Notes under the pieces: model-generated
Databases searched by the model: none
What the model saw: only the letters and a program-made list of their open reading frames with translations
What the model was told of the DNA's origin: nothing
NCBI GenBank assembly: GCA_013397935.1
Contig: VZRN01005169.1
Span: 248,001 to 312,000 of the forward strand
Direction: 5' to 3'
DNA from: Dasyornis broadbenti
Lineage: Eukaryota; Chordata; Aves; Passeriformes; Dasyornithidae
Length of the DNA stretch: 64,000 nt
Shown: in pieces, positions 37,755-50,207 of the stretch
Position numbering within the stretch: the first letter of the stretch is position 1
How the letters are laid out: every line of letters begins with the position of its first letter
Program-made: the position numbers and the translations under genes

Positions 37755-40700
37755 TAATGTTCACCCTCTTACAAAATAAGGAAGCTTTATCTCAGCGCTC
37801 CAGAGTGCCATGAAGGTAAATTGGGATGTGTTAGTGGATAAACACCATGCTTGTGTTCTGGACTTTAGCTCTGGACTACTGTGATAACCAGTCAGGTAGG
37901 GAGAAACACTTGCAGAAAGTGACATATATTTTTGTATATATATTTCCATATTGCTACAAGCTATAACAAGAAAGTTATAAATTCAATTTTTGAACCATGT
38001 TGTGTGTGTGTAGGCTTGCAAGGAGAGCCCTCCTGCAAGCTGACTACCAGCACAGGTGCATGCTCCTACATACACAGTGCAAAGCACTGCAAAAAAGCTC
38101 TGGAAACTTGAAAAAACTCTGGTTCCTAATGAGAAGTCTTATGCTGATTTAAACATATATTTGATTTTAATTTATTTAAATAACTGTGAGAGCATGTGCT
38201 ACCAAAGCCACTTTTCTCAGACCTAATTGCTTTTAAGTCTTGAAGAACTCATCTTGTGCATGCACGTCTGCAATTCTAAACAGCTTTAAGATAAATGTAG
38301 ATTAATGAAATGTCTTGAGAGTACTTGCCTATACATGCACTTAACCTAAATGGATGAATAACTGATTATATGAATGTTTCATTACTGAGAGACAGAGGAG
38401 AGTCTGAAGTTTTTAATTTAAATGAAGAAGACTGGGACTGACTTTCATACGTGTCCAGATTGTATTCACGTGCCTCCTTGCTAGGAGTCTGCCACTCATT
38501 TACAGTCTGATCTCATCCCTCTCCAACAGGAGCAGATGGGGATTCTTGAACTTGGCCCAAATTCCTAGAAAGTCTCTGCAGTGACATTTTGTTAAGGTGT
38601 GAGAGGAAGTGGGAATTTGGATGGCAGAGGGTGCAGTAACAGAGAACGGTACAAGGATGAAGCAGCAATACTTTCCTGCATGTCATTCAATGCCATGGCG
38701 ATGACTGCGAATATAGAATATCTCAGTGTGGCAGAATAAATGCTCCTCTCTTGCCATCTAGGTGACATATAACATGGATATTCTTTGCTTGATTGTTATG
38801 CTCCCCACTCCCTCCCCACATCCTGATACTTGAGTCGATCCTTCCCACCCCTCGCGTTCAAATTTGTGTGGGAATTTTGGCTGTTTTGTGGATATTTTGA
38901 GGCCCATGCTGAAGATGGTCTGAAAGCCAAATGCATATATTTCCTATTCCTCTCCCCTGGCATGTGCCTGCCTATTTCCATATGGTCCCGGCATTCCTCT
39001 GGGGGAGCCTGGGAAGGAGGGCTTAAATGCCAGGGGATTTTGAGCAAGAACATGAGTGGTTCTGCTACCTGTTGTTATCTAATGGAACAAGCAAAGATGA
39101 GTGTGTGTATTACTGGAAATGAAATAGAGGGGGAAAATTTGAGATGTTATATTTAGTTATAACAACTTTAACATTTTCCACATGGAAATATGATTCTGCC
39201 TTTTTTTAACAGGCAATTTTCAGTTGCAAGTCGGACTGGTAATCCTGTTTGCCCACAGCTTTTCTGATTGAGTTCTTGTTCTGTTTCTTCAGGGGTTGGA
39301 GATTTTGTGAGCAGTCTTAGAAAGTTGATTATTTGTAATTTAAAGCAAAATATTAAAGATAACAGTGCGTGCCTCTGGTGGACTAACTTCTAAATACAAA
39401 ATCCTCTTGCTTCTCTCAAAACATTAAATATTCACACCAGGGAAAGTCTGGAAGCTTTCCTTGAAAATGTGTGACTTCAGCCTCCATGCCAGCACGATTT
39501 GGTTAGAATGAAATTGCCATATTGTGTCTGACTACAGTTGTCTCTCTATTTATTAGGTGTCTACTTGCATGATGGGCTTTTCAAAGGAGGGCCGAGCACA
39601 TATTTTGTTCATTAGTAGCATTTAATTAGTAACATTATTTTAATATATGGAAAACCTGTGTCTCTGCATGTGTGTAAAATTGCACACTAAGCTGAATTAC
39701 TGCTTTGCAAATAATTTTCAGTTGGCAAACTTAAATTTGTTGCCCTTTTTCTAAAGTTAAAATTTATCAGGTATTTGTTCCACTGTTCCAACACAAAAGT
39801 CAGGTATTGTTAATTCCTGTATTTCAAGTCTCTGGGACCAGATGACAGTGTGTAACAGAAGATTGAAGCAGGAAGGGGAATTACTGCTGGTGAGTGATCA
39901 GATGGATGCTTCTTTTCAGTACCTAGCAAAAAAACCTGGCAGATGTGTAGGCTGCGAAGCCGGTATCTGTTTAATGCAGGCTGTTGGAGTTATTATCTGT
40001 CATGCGCTGAGTAGCATGGACCAATCTTGTGTGCATCTTTCAGCGTAGGAGTCCTTTGCTGTGTCTCACTGCTTCCTTTTTTCTTTGTCTTTCTGTATGA
40101 CAAAATAGCCAGCACTGAGAATGGATCGTATCAACCACCCTGCTGATGTGAATGTACTGAGCCATGTCCTCAGAAATTCCGCAACAGCTTCCAGGCCCCT
40201 CTGGCATCAGTGCAGTGCTGTGGTCTCCCTTCAGGGTGCCCTATAAACCATGTGCAGTTTGTACCCAGCCCAAAGGCGCTCTGGTCCCGCAGGAAGCACG
40301 ATGCTGTTTGGCACTGTTGTGCAGCTGAAGGCCACACCAGAGAAAACGCAAGGAATAATCCGCCTTTCAAGTTAAATATTCAAGCTGCTGCTTTTGAGCA
40401 GCAAGCCTGCCCGTTCTCTGGATGCAATGGATAATAGTATCCCCTTGCTGTTCAGTCTCCTTCTGTGCAAGGAGCAGACCTCAGCTGACATTTCTCCTCA
40501 AGCTTTTTGCCCCCGTTTTCAGGCCTGCACATGTGTTTGCGGTTTTCTTTTAAACTGTATGATACAGTTCCTATAGTGAATCTCAGTTTACTTCTTGTCT
40601 GACAAAGGTCCTCTTGCCTGTTTTACAAGAAGCATATGCTGACATCCACTCAATTCTTTTCATCAAGTATTTGGCAGCGTAATTATACATGAAGAGTTGT

Positions 40701-43700
40701 TCGGACCATATACCTGCTGAAAGACCTGGCCTACAGTATTTGTTTTTCCCTGGGTTTTGATTTACTCAGCACTTGGAAGGTAATACAAATATGGGTGAGG
40801 CATAACCATCAGTATTCAAAATCTGCATTTTTTATTTCGTTCTTAACTATTAGTTTTATATTTAGTTTACTTTATGAAAATAAAAAACTATAGCCCACAC
40901 TTGCTAATGCACAGGTTGTGTATAGAATTTAGAAAGGCATCAGACATTTCCTGTGCTAAATGAAACTACAGGTTTTTGGTGACTGTGAGGTTAATTGCTC
41001 ACTACTGAAAGCTTTCTGTCCTTCTTGGAGGATCTGGGCCTTAAGGAATCTCTGGAATAATGGAGACTCCTTGGATCCTCGTCATTCTGCTTTCTTCAGT
41101 GTAAGTTGAGACTTAATAAGAAGAGATCACCTGGTATTTTTTTTAACCTCTCGTGGAGCATGGGTTTTAGTAGCAGCTGGTGAGTTGTTAGACTTTCGTA
41201 ACTCAGCCCTGGAAATCACTGGGATGCCTGGCCATGGGCATTTTGGACAAGATTCAGGTAATATGAGTGCTAACAGTTGTGCAGTTCTTGTACCCACACT
41301 CCTGCCTTTGCTATATGGGATTCAGCTTAAATGGGTTTGTATGCAAAAGTCCTGGATCCCACATTGTGTCACTTGCTTTTCATGAGACAGTTCTGCAGTA
41401 GGCATCGCTGTCTGTCTGTCTGGTTACCTCGTAGGGAACAACATGCGTGCTGTCTTTCACAGTGAATATGCCTGGAGAGTTTCTCTGATCAGTGACCTGT
41501 TTCATTGTGCACATCTGCGAGACTCGGCTTTTTTCTCTGCCCATTAACACAGATGCAGAACAGGCGGATGTTTTTATGAAATGGATGTGACATCTGTGTA
41601 GGTGGTTGAGAGCTGAATCATGGAGCTCTTGGTGCTCTGTGTCCATCTTTGCTGTAGTCACAGCCTGTATTTCACAGCACATGGATGAGCAAACAGGCAG
41701 CAATGGGAATGATACTGGGGCAGCCTTCTGACCTCTGAGGGAGTCAACCACCACACTTTGTATGTGCTACAGCCACTTCTAGAGATACAGATATGGAAGA
41801 GCTCAGTGTTACTCCAGCTTCTACATCCTTTTTTAACCTGTGTTTGAACTTTTTAAGGAATAAATGGCTGAAGCACCAAAAAACCCCAACAGATAGGGAC
41901 AAGCTCTCAAATGAAATTAAAGGAAAGACTTGTGTAACCAATATGAGGATACATTGCCATTTCCCCTTTCCATCAGCTGAGACAGAGCTGAGTGTTGCAG
42001 CAGCTGAACTGCTCCTTGTAGATGTGGAGCAGTTGTTTTTATAGCAGCTGCCAGAGTGAGACCAGTTGGGTCTTTGGGAGGGCATGAACTGGTGCAGGAC
42101 ACCTCTGGCTTAACTGGGACAGCTGTGCTTGTTGCCTTTCCGAAAACAAGGGGAAGCATGTTGGGGGAGAGTGGGAAAGTCTTGTGCATGGGCAACTGTG
42201 AGAATTTGAGCTCTGGAATGGAAATCTGCCAGGGCATCTCTTGACCACAGTGGGTACAACATCTAATATGGGTCATGGGAGACACCCGGTCTGTCACTTG
42301 TACAGAAAGTGACAGCCACTACAGATGCTTCTTGTTTAGTACTTTTGCCTTTTATTGGTGAATATGCAATTTACTTGGGGTTTTTAGTTCTAACATCCAA
42401 ATTGTTTAATTTAGTGATTCTCTGGTTTCTAAGAAAATACTTTGCAGGTCTCCAGCTCATTAATGCCTTTGTTCAAAGTGGTGATCCAAGCAGGAGACTA
42501 ATAATAGAATTTAACACTGTTGCTTTTGATTTGAGAGCTGCATGAAGAATGGTGTCAAATTAAAATACTTAGTGTTTTGTGTGTTGCTCTCTGTAGTCTG
42601 AACCCTTTTTGTGACAAGTGGCATTAATTTTCTACAATTCTGGGAGAAAGCAAATGGCTATCTTTTTCTAATTGCTACTGGTTAGGAATGTGATATGTGT
42701 GTAATGCAAGAGAGATTGATTGGACTCATTAATGACATAGAATGAAAATGTCAGAGTATAAAAATAAGCAACAGAGTTGTTGCATTTTTTATTACACTTT
42801 TGCCTTGGGTTTTGCATAATTGAAAAAGGATCATACACACAAAAAGGAATCTTGCCCTGAAAAACAGAACATCTGAGAAGGAAAAAAGCCCTCTCAATTA
42901 TTGCAATAAACTGAGTCCCAGGAGATTGGGGAGTATGATTTTTTTTTGAATAATTGCATGCAAAAAATATATTGGGGGAAAAATAGAAGCAATATATATT
43001 CTGATTTAGAATCACTGTGAGAAAACTGGGTTGCATCTCTTCATGAGCACAAGATTGTTTTCAGGACTGGCAGAAGCAATGGAAACATTTCCAAACAGAT
43101 CCTAGTGATTCCATGCCTGGAAGATGTGGAAGGAAGTAAATGTTCTTATTAGTGTATTATTTTCTTTAAATAAGCTGTAGTGCCTTGTTACGAGAATTGA
43201 GGCCTTGCTTTAAAATAAAACTGTTTTAAGACTAGGATCTGATGTCCAGAGCCTTCTCCCTTTACCTTACCACAAAAGTGCCATCAGTGGCTGTTAGTCC
43301 TGATTCCTTGTATGCTGTTGAGAGCCATCCAAATATTATTTTTGCAGAATGGCATATTGAATGGCTTTACCTGCCAGCCTCCCCTTTCTTCCCTTCACAG
43401 ATTCTTATCTCTGAATTTGTGGCCCAGGGGGTTTGGGAGGCAGGAGAGCCAGGAGCTCTCTGCTCTCTGTTACTCTCTCCTGAGCCTGTGACTTTGTGGT
43501 GGGAAAACAGAGGGAAGGAGAAGTACATGACCCTCTGCCATTGCAGGGGGATTTTGTGACAAGCTTGTAAAAGCTGGGGGGTTCAAAACCAGGCTTGGTC
43601 TGAGCAAGGCAGGAGAGAAGAGCTCTCTCTGGGAACAGAGTGGCCTCTTCTGTATAGCAGTGGGAATACCTGCTGCCTCTCAGTGCCTGTCGTGGAGACA

Positions 43701-44121
43701 ATGGCCTCGAGGAGAGCATTGCAGTTATTTTCATGAGCTCTGTGGTCTCCTCCAGATGTGCTAAAAATATCTCCTGCAATGAAGATGTAAAAAAAAAAAA
43801 ATCTGGTGAATAGATTTTTTGATTTCTGCTACATAGACTCCTGATCTAAAGAAATTGTTAATCTACCTGTTTGTATCTTCTGTCATCCCTGCATTAGCGA
43901 AGGCTCAGCCCTGTGCTCACATGGGAACTTAACCAGCCAGTTTGACATTCTGTATATTCATTAGCATTAAATGTCAACGCCTGGGGCTCAAAATCAGATG
44001 AACAACTGGGTTTAAATCATATCTTGTTTTGGATTAAGATCAAGAATGAAAAATTTTGGCTCAAAAACCTCTTTGGAAGGAGGAGATGTCAGGGGTGTGT
44101 AGGTGTGCTACAGCTCGCCCT

Positions 44122-44178
44122 GGGGCAGGGAAGGGGCCTCTTGAAGTTCCTTCCAGCCCCATTTTCCATGTTTCTACA
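44122..44178 (+). mobile_element. Possible short CR1 3' end
   Basis: GGGCCTCTTGAAGTTCCTTC followed by CAGCCCCATTTTCCATGTTT resembles the CR1 terminus '...aggtcccttccaacccaaaccattctatga'. The match is short and imperfect, so it may be chance. Confidence 0.3.
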
Positions 44179-44695
44179 AAAATGTGATTACAGTGGTTGC
44201 TGGCTTTGCAAAATGCTGTAGATAAATTGCTTTCAGCAACTTGTGTGTGTTTTATGGCCGTCTCCATCATTGTAGTTGATGCATTCTTCCATGGGAGCAG
44301 CGTTACAGGTGCATCCAGGCAGGTCTGCAGCGTTGTGTGCTGCGTGCAGAGGCTTCCCAAGGCTCTTGCTCTCACCAGCACTTCTGCATGTGTGACTTTG
44401 TGAAGAGCTGCAATATTAATATTGCCCACATTCTCTGAGGAGTCAGATAAGCTGAGGAAGATAAATTGATTTTAGTAGACTGGCTCCAGCTCATGCCAGC
44501 TGAGAGTCTAATAATCTGATGCTGTTTGTAGTTGTATTCTGTCTGATTGTGTAATCTCAATGTAAAAATTTGAAATCTTGAATACGTGGCTCTGATTTTC
44601 CATATACACCTCATTTCTGAGTTCCTCAATTCATGGTACACAACCTGAGCTGCATATAAAGTGGCCTTTATTTAAGTCTGCAAATACTTAGGTAT

Positions 44696-44830
44696 TAAAA
44701 AAAACCCCAAAAGAACCATAACCCTAAACCAATCAAAAAACCCCACTATCGCTTCCCATCCCAAAATAAACCCCCAGAAAACAAACAAAAAGAATTGAAA
44801 CATCAACCACAACAAAACTAACCCCTACAG
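44696..44830. repeat. A/C-rich low-complexity tract
   Basis: About 135 bases contain only about five G and few T on the + strand, with repeated AAAACCCC-like blocks and single CCCTAA units. The reverse strand therefore reads TTTTGGGG-like. It is the mirror in composition of the T/G tract at 25.6 kb. It is not a true telomeric array, since the units are irregular. Confidence 0.75.
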
Positions 44831-45299
44831 AATCAGATAGTAGGAATTTCAGGTTGAGCACCTGAAAACAGAGTGTTCTGAAACACTGCATTGACATTTT
44901 CTAGCTATTTAATACTGGGGACTCTGTTCCAATTTATTTTTAAACAAGTGCTCTGGGAACACAAATGAAAATGTTTCAAGTATTTCCACACAGATTTATT
45001 TTAGCAGAATTTATTCTGAAACTCATTTTTGTTGAAAAACATTACTGGGCCGGATTTATCCCTGGAGTAATTGCTCTGGATTTTTAATAGCATTGCAGGA
45101 AGGGTAAATTTGACTTGTGTTTAATTTATAACACAGGAAATATGTACAGCTACAGAACATCTTTACCCAGGGCATGGTACACAAGGGGAAAACAAGCATG
45201 GTTCTATCAGTACTTTGTTAATTTAATTGTAACAACAGATGCAGCATTTCATTTATTTGACTGTTGTTACGGAGTTGTTAATCCAAGTCTACCACAGCT

Positions 45300-45765
45300 C
45301 TGGGGCCTGCAATGTAAGAAGAACAGGGACTCCTGTTCTTCTGTTGGAGTGAACCCAGAGGAGGCCCAAAGAGGCTCGAACACCTCTCCTATGGAGATAG
45401 CTCAGAGAGTTGGGGTTGTTGAGCCTAGAGACTGAGTGGTTCTCCCACCTTAGAGCCCTTTCCAGTACCTCAAGGGGCTACAAGAGAGCTGCAGAGGGAC
45501 ACTGGACAAGGTGGAATGGCTTTAGACTGAAAGAGGACAGGTTGAGATTAGGTATTAGGAAGAAATTCATTACTGTGAGATTGGTGAATTGCTGGAATAG
45601 ATTGCCCAGAGAAGTGGTGGCTCTTCCATCCCTAGAAGTGTTCAAAGTCAGTCTAAACAGGGTTTTGAGCAACCTAGCCTAGTAGGTGTCCCTGCCCATG
45701 GCAGGGGTGTTGGAACTAGATGATCTCTAAGTTCCCTTCTAACCCAAACCATTGCACGATACTTA
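45300..45765 (+). mobile_element. CR1 LINE 3' fragment, forward orientation
   Basis: The sequence follows the CR1 3' region in order: CCCAGAGGAGGCCCAAAGAG, GGTTGTTGAGCCTAGAGACT, GAGGACAGGTTGAGATTAGG, TATTAGGAAGAAATTCATTA, TTGCCCAGAGAAGTGGTGGC, then GTGTCCCTGCCCATGGCAGG and AGTTCCCTTCTAACCCAAAC. The 3' end is near 45765. The frame at 45410-45682 is a remnant of the element's 3' part and is not a host gene. It is the best-preserved CR1 copy in the window. Confidence 0.93.
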
Positions 45766-46537
45766 AAGTGTATGGTTTTTGTCCCCAGCTACAACACTGA
45801 GTGAAAAGCCTCAGAAATGTTCTTCTTCTTGAAACGTTAAGCAGTTTTGCAACTTCCTCTCTCTATCAAAAAAACATGCATGGTTCTGATAGTACTTTCT
45901 TTTGAATCTGTGAGATGTAAATCTCTCTTCCTTTCTGCTTATACCAATACCTGTTTCTTCCTGTGTTCAGAGAAAGAAAAATGCCCCAAGAGAGACTTTC
46001 TTCCTCTTTTCCTCTTTGTTTTTTTTTTATTCCCTCCTCTCCTCCCTTTTCAGGTTACAACATGCTCAGAGCTAATTTGAAAATGAAGCTCTCTAGGAGG
46101 TACAGTTTAGGCACATTTATGTTCCGTGGCATTTGGTATATATTCAAGAAAGTGCTTCCATTAAAGGCATTTCTTAAATTAGAAACCAGAACAGTAAACG
46201 AGTGAGTGCTACTTATGTTTGGTGGCCTGGAAATAACAGAAATATTTCTACTGGTATTTCCAGTGGTGAGTTTAGATTGCCTTCAAACAGAAATTTGTGC
46301 TTCTTGCTTAACCAGGAACACACAGAAATGAGATGTTTCCAGCTGTGTTACAGGTAGTGGTATGTGGCCACATCTGTGGTTCGGGAGAGCAGTAATTCTG
46401 CTTGAGGGCTTCCTTCGCTTATGTGGGTGTCCTGGGTCCAGGAGAGGAGCAGTGTCTCTCACTGTTGTACTGCTTTTGTGCACCAGAACAAGCACCCCCA
46501 AAATGTGTTTATCCCATCCTCATATAAATGTCATCAG
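45766..46537. other. Spacer between two converging CR1 copies
   Basis: About 770 bases without a recognised feature, apart from a T-rich patch at about 46019-46030. Confidence 0.5.
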
Positions 46538-46800
46538 TCATAGAGTCATGGAAGGGTTTGAGTTGGAAGAGAACTTTAAAGTTCATCTAGTCCAACCCCC
46601 CTGCAGTGGGTAGGGACATCTTTCACGCGATCGTCTTGCTCAAAACTTCATTAAACCTGACTTTGAACACATCCAGTGATGGGGCATCAGTAACTTCTAT
46701 GGACAACCTGTGCCAGTGTTTCACCACCTTCATCATAAAACATTTCTTCCTTGGTGACCCATCTCTCCATTCCTTTAAACAGTTTGGCTTCCAGATGTGA
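46538..46800 (-). mobile_element. CR1 LINE 3' fragment, reverse orientation
   Basis: GTCATAGAGTCATGGAAGGG, TTTGAGTTGGAAGAGAACTT, CATCTAGTCCAACCCCCCTG and GTAGGGACATCTTTCAC give the reverse-complement CR1 terminus. CTGACTTTGAACACATCCAG and GACAACCTGTGCCAGTGTTT, followed by CACCACCTTCATCATAAAAC and ATTTCTTCC, continue the internal part. The frames at 46606-46800 (+) and 46623-46847 (-) are shadows of this element. Confidence 0.92.
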
Positions 46801-49421
46801 TAAGCCTTTTTCTCTCTTTGATTTTCCCAATCTTTGGGACTTTCCATAATTGCTTAATGGTTTAGTCACCTTCCTGCACAGGGAGGAAGGGTCTTTTTTC
46901 ACTTGTGTAGCAGGTAAGGGGATGTTGTTCTTCGGTTCAGCTTCTCATGCTGTCGATTACAGGAGCACATTGCTGTCATTATTTAGATCCCTACTTCAGA
47001 CCGATGACATTAATGGCACTTGCAGTCATTTTGTTATCTGGGTAATTAATCCACAAGGTATTGCACACAATGTGGTGAATAATACAGGAAATGATTAAAC
47101 TGAGTATTTTCCATGGTTTTACATCTTACTATATGTGAAGCTGGAAGTAACTGGCATGCTGGAAATAGTGTTAAAAGCAGTGGCAGGTTGGATTTGTTCA
47201 GTATTGCTGTAGTTTATTTAATTTGAGATGCAATTTCTAACTATTTTGATTTTTGAAGGGACCTTGCTCATTGCTTTAAAAAAGCAGTTTGGGAGTCTAG
47301 ATTCTCTGGACTCCTCATAACCTCAATGGAAGAAGGTAAGAGTGTCTGGAAGCTGCTTGAGAATGATGATATTTGACTTTAGTGCTGAGCATAGCTGCTT
47401 TGATTTGCCCTCTGGATAACCATGCTAATGCTATAAGGAGCTTGCTTTCCCATTTTAGCTGCAGCAGTTAAAGGCCTAAAGGTAGGTGACATGAATGCTT
47501 CTATAAATATGTATGTTTTAATCAAGCCATTGTTTATAATAAGATAATAATCATAATAAGGTATAAATAAGGGTTAGAGTGGGGTAAATGAAAGGTCTTA
47601 AGCAAGAGAGAGACAGGTGGTTAATATCTTTAGTTTTCAGCTGAGGTATTCGGTAAGATTAAGATACCGCAGTTACAGCTGAACAACACTGATTCATCAG
47701 AAGGGTAGAATGAGGTATGAGAAATTGGATGAAATTCTTGTTGCCTTGGCCTTCTGTGTCTGCCCTACTCATTTAACATACTGTCTCCTCGTACGTCTTG
47801 AGTCGCTTGTTGAAGTAATGAAGCTGTCTCATGGGAGGTTTTTGGAAAGGGATATTCAAAAGACATGTTCAGAGGTTTTCTACTAAGTGGATGTCGGCAC
47901 TTTCTAGCAATAGAAAAAAAACCCTGGATGAGGTAAAAAACTCTGAAATCTGCATAAATCTCTTTTCTTGATAGAGTCTGTGCTGTAGTCTTTACAAACT
48001 TACCCATTTTAGTTCTACTAGAAAATTGCTAACAAATTTGTTACCTCCCTACTAGTGAGACTGGTACTGTGGGTGAACAGGCACATTTGCTGGCATGCAC
48101 TTTAGTAAAGCTGCTTTTACTGTCTGGGAAAGTACATCCATTGATTTCAAACTTTTAATGATCTTATTGTAATTTTTTTACCACTGTGTGAATTTAAGTA
48201 AACATTGTTTTCCTGGAAGCACTGTGTTTTCAATGGTAGTAAGTGTTTATGTTGGATGGAAGCCATAGGAAAGCACTGAGCACAGTAGGGTGCAGATCAA
48301 AATTAACTTGCAGACATACACTTCCTGAATCAAAAGCTGCACCCCTGCCCAGCCACAAAGTCTTGCTGTTTGTTCCACTAGGTCCTGAGGTGTATGTGTA
48401 ATTAGGTGTATTGGTAAGAGGGAAATGGCTCTTGAAAAGAGGTTGTTTCACTCAAAGCTGTGGAGTTGATGGCTTAGCTATGTATGAGATGGTGTCATGT
48501 TGGTGGATTCTCATGGGGATGGCTGTCACCCGCTCAAAGGCATGTAATCTTGTATCTTATGCAGCCCAATTTACAGCAAACAGGTTAGTAGTGCTGGCAA
48601 GGTCAGCTTTAGGAATGAAGATGGCATCCAGCATCTTTTTTATGTGGGAAATCAGAACTAAACCCAAAGTTACTTAAAATGTGAGCGGGATGTTACCTTT
48701 GTGTGAAAGATGAGCTGACAGTTGTGTCTCTCTGGTGGGACACCATGTTGGCTGAGCGCAGTCAGTAAAATTTGCAAAAGTTCTACTTCTTGTAAGTCCC
48801 AAAGGCCTTTGGCTTCCAGGAAGATAGAAGATATAAAATGGGCATGACGATACAGTTGTCTGTGTAGACTTATGGAGCATAGTGACTCCCTCAAGTATGT
48901 GTGAACAGTGAGGTTGCTCTGATTTTTGTTGCAATTGCCATTACTAAGATAAGTGTATAACATGGGCTCTAAAGAAACTTGAATATGATTGATATTTTGT
49001 CATTTCAGAGTTACTGGGATTCTAATATTTTCCTACAAGTTGTTCTGTAGGGTTGAAGTGATCTGAATCTCTGCAGTAGCCAATTGTGGTTTTGGTGGTA
49101 CAGCTGTTCCCACTCTGCAGTAACTTTGCTTGATACTGATACACAGATAGACCCATGTGCTGATTCTCTCTAGTACATTGCACAGGCTGAAGCTGCAATC
49201 CCAGCTGACTGTGCCTGTCTCTTCTGAGGGTTTTGCTTCCTTGCTGGGCTGCTTGCTCATGTGGATACAGCATGAGCTGCTCTAGAGTTTCTCCAATATG
49301 GGAAGCTGGCACTGGCTGGAGCAGAGTGTTGTCTTCTGGAAAGATCCTTAAGACGCACATCTGTATGGGCAGATGCTGTGTTCAGCCCATACTCACCATC
49401 TTCATTTGCCAGGTGCAGTGT

Positions 49422-49459
49422 GGTACCATTGGTACCTGTGGTGTTGTACCTGTGGTGTT
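49422..49459. repeat. Small palindrome plus 14-bp tandem repeat
   Basis: GGTACCA-T-TGGTACC forms a 7-bp inverted repeat. It overlaps two perfect tandem copies of GTACCTGTGGTGTT (49432-49445 and 49446-49459). Confidence 0.8.
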
Positions 49460-50191
49460 GCTGCTCTTAGCAGTGCTGGAAAAAGGTGCAGGCAAGAGAA
49501 CAAGAAGTATTAATGACAAATCTGTGCAGGGGAAGGCTCCTGGGTTACTTCTGATAGCCTGGTGGCTTTCATAACCAAATGCCTTTCTAAACTGGAAGTG
49601 GATCCTGTTGCTGCCTTTGTTGGATTTCTGTGCACAGCTTTTCCGATGTTTTGTAAGGATCAGTGGGACAACATCCTCTGTGCAGGCAGGCTGCTGGGTT
49701 GAGTGTAGCAGGTCAGAATCCTGTGTTTAGCATCACATCTCAATGATATGAAAAAGGTTATGGCTGACGTTATTCACATTAAAGGATGACTATTAACATT
49801 CTTAGAGGAAATGGCACTTAAGTGTAGCAAACATTTGCTGTAATCTTAAACAGTAATGTACATGTTAAACTCACATTGGGATAGTGGCTGAAGGTGCAGT
49901 ATGTACACCCCGCTGAGCACCAAGGCTATTGAGGAATATATGCTGTTTTAAAGAGGACAGATTTTGACAAATGGGTCTCTGTCTTATTACAAACATGCTC
50001 AAAAAGAACATGCTGTATTCAGCAGTGGGATAGGAACGCCCTCAGGCTCTCAGCTCTCATTTCGGCTTTTCAATGTGCATTTTTGTCTTGGAGTCATTTC
50101 TGAGAACGTATTTGCTAGTGTAGCTTTAAAAAGCATGTGTTTAATGTGTCTCTTTTTGTTGTTGAGATGATAAATCCACAGACAAATAACC

Positions 50192-50207
50192 AAAAAAAAA
50201 AAAAAAA
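50192..50207. repeat. Poly(A) run
   Basis: Sixteen A residues after ACC. No retrocopy with a polyadenylation signal was recognised to its left. Confidence 0.9.

Larger units (their letters stand above)
28351..44695. other. Intronic DNA, mostly featureless
   Basis: No exon was recognised in this 16-kb stretch. Small features are a T run at 32328-32344, a purine tract at 34192-34223, the 28-bp palindrome at 37387-37414, a TTTA/GTTA microsatellite at 37729-37754, a hairpin with one bulge at 38014-38040 and an A run at 43789-43801. A short CR1-like 3' end may lie at about 44120-44178. Confidence 0.5.

Noticed and set aside
44696..44830. Interstitial telomere repeat
   Set aside because: CCCTAA-like units occur singly and irregularly, with no tandem array.
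45410..45682. 90-codon frame with protein-like look
   Set aside because: It lies inside the CR1 fragment and is the residue of the retrotransposon 3' region, not a host gene.
46606..46902. Forward and reverse frames around 46.7 kb
   Set aside because: They are overlapping readings of the reverse CR1 fragment and its flank.
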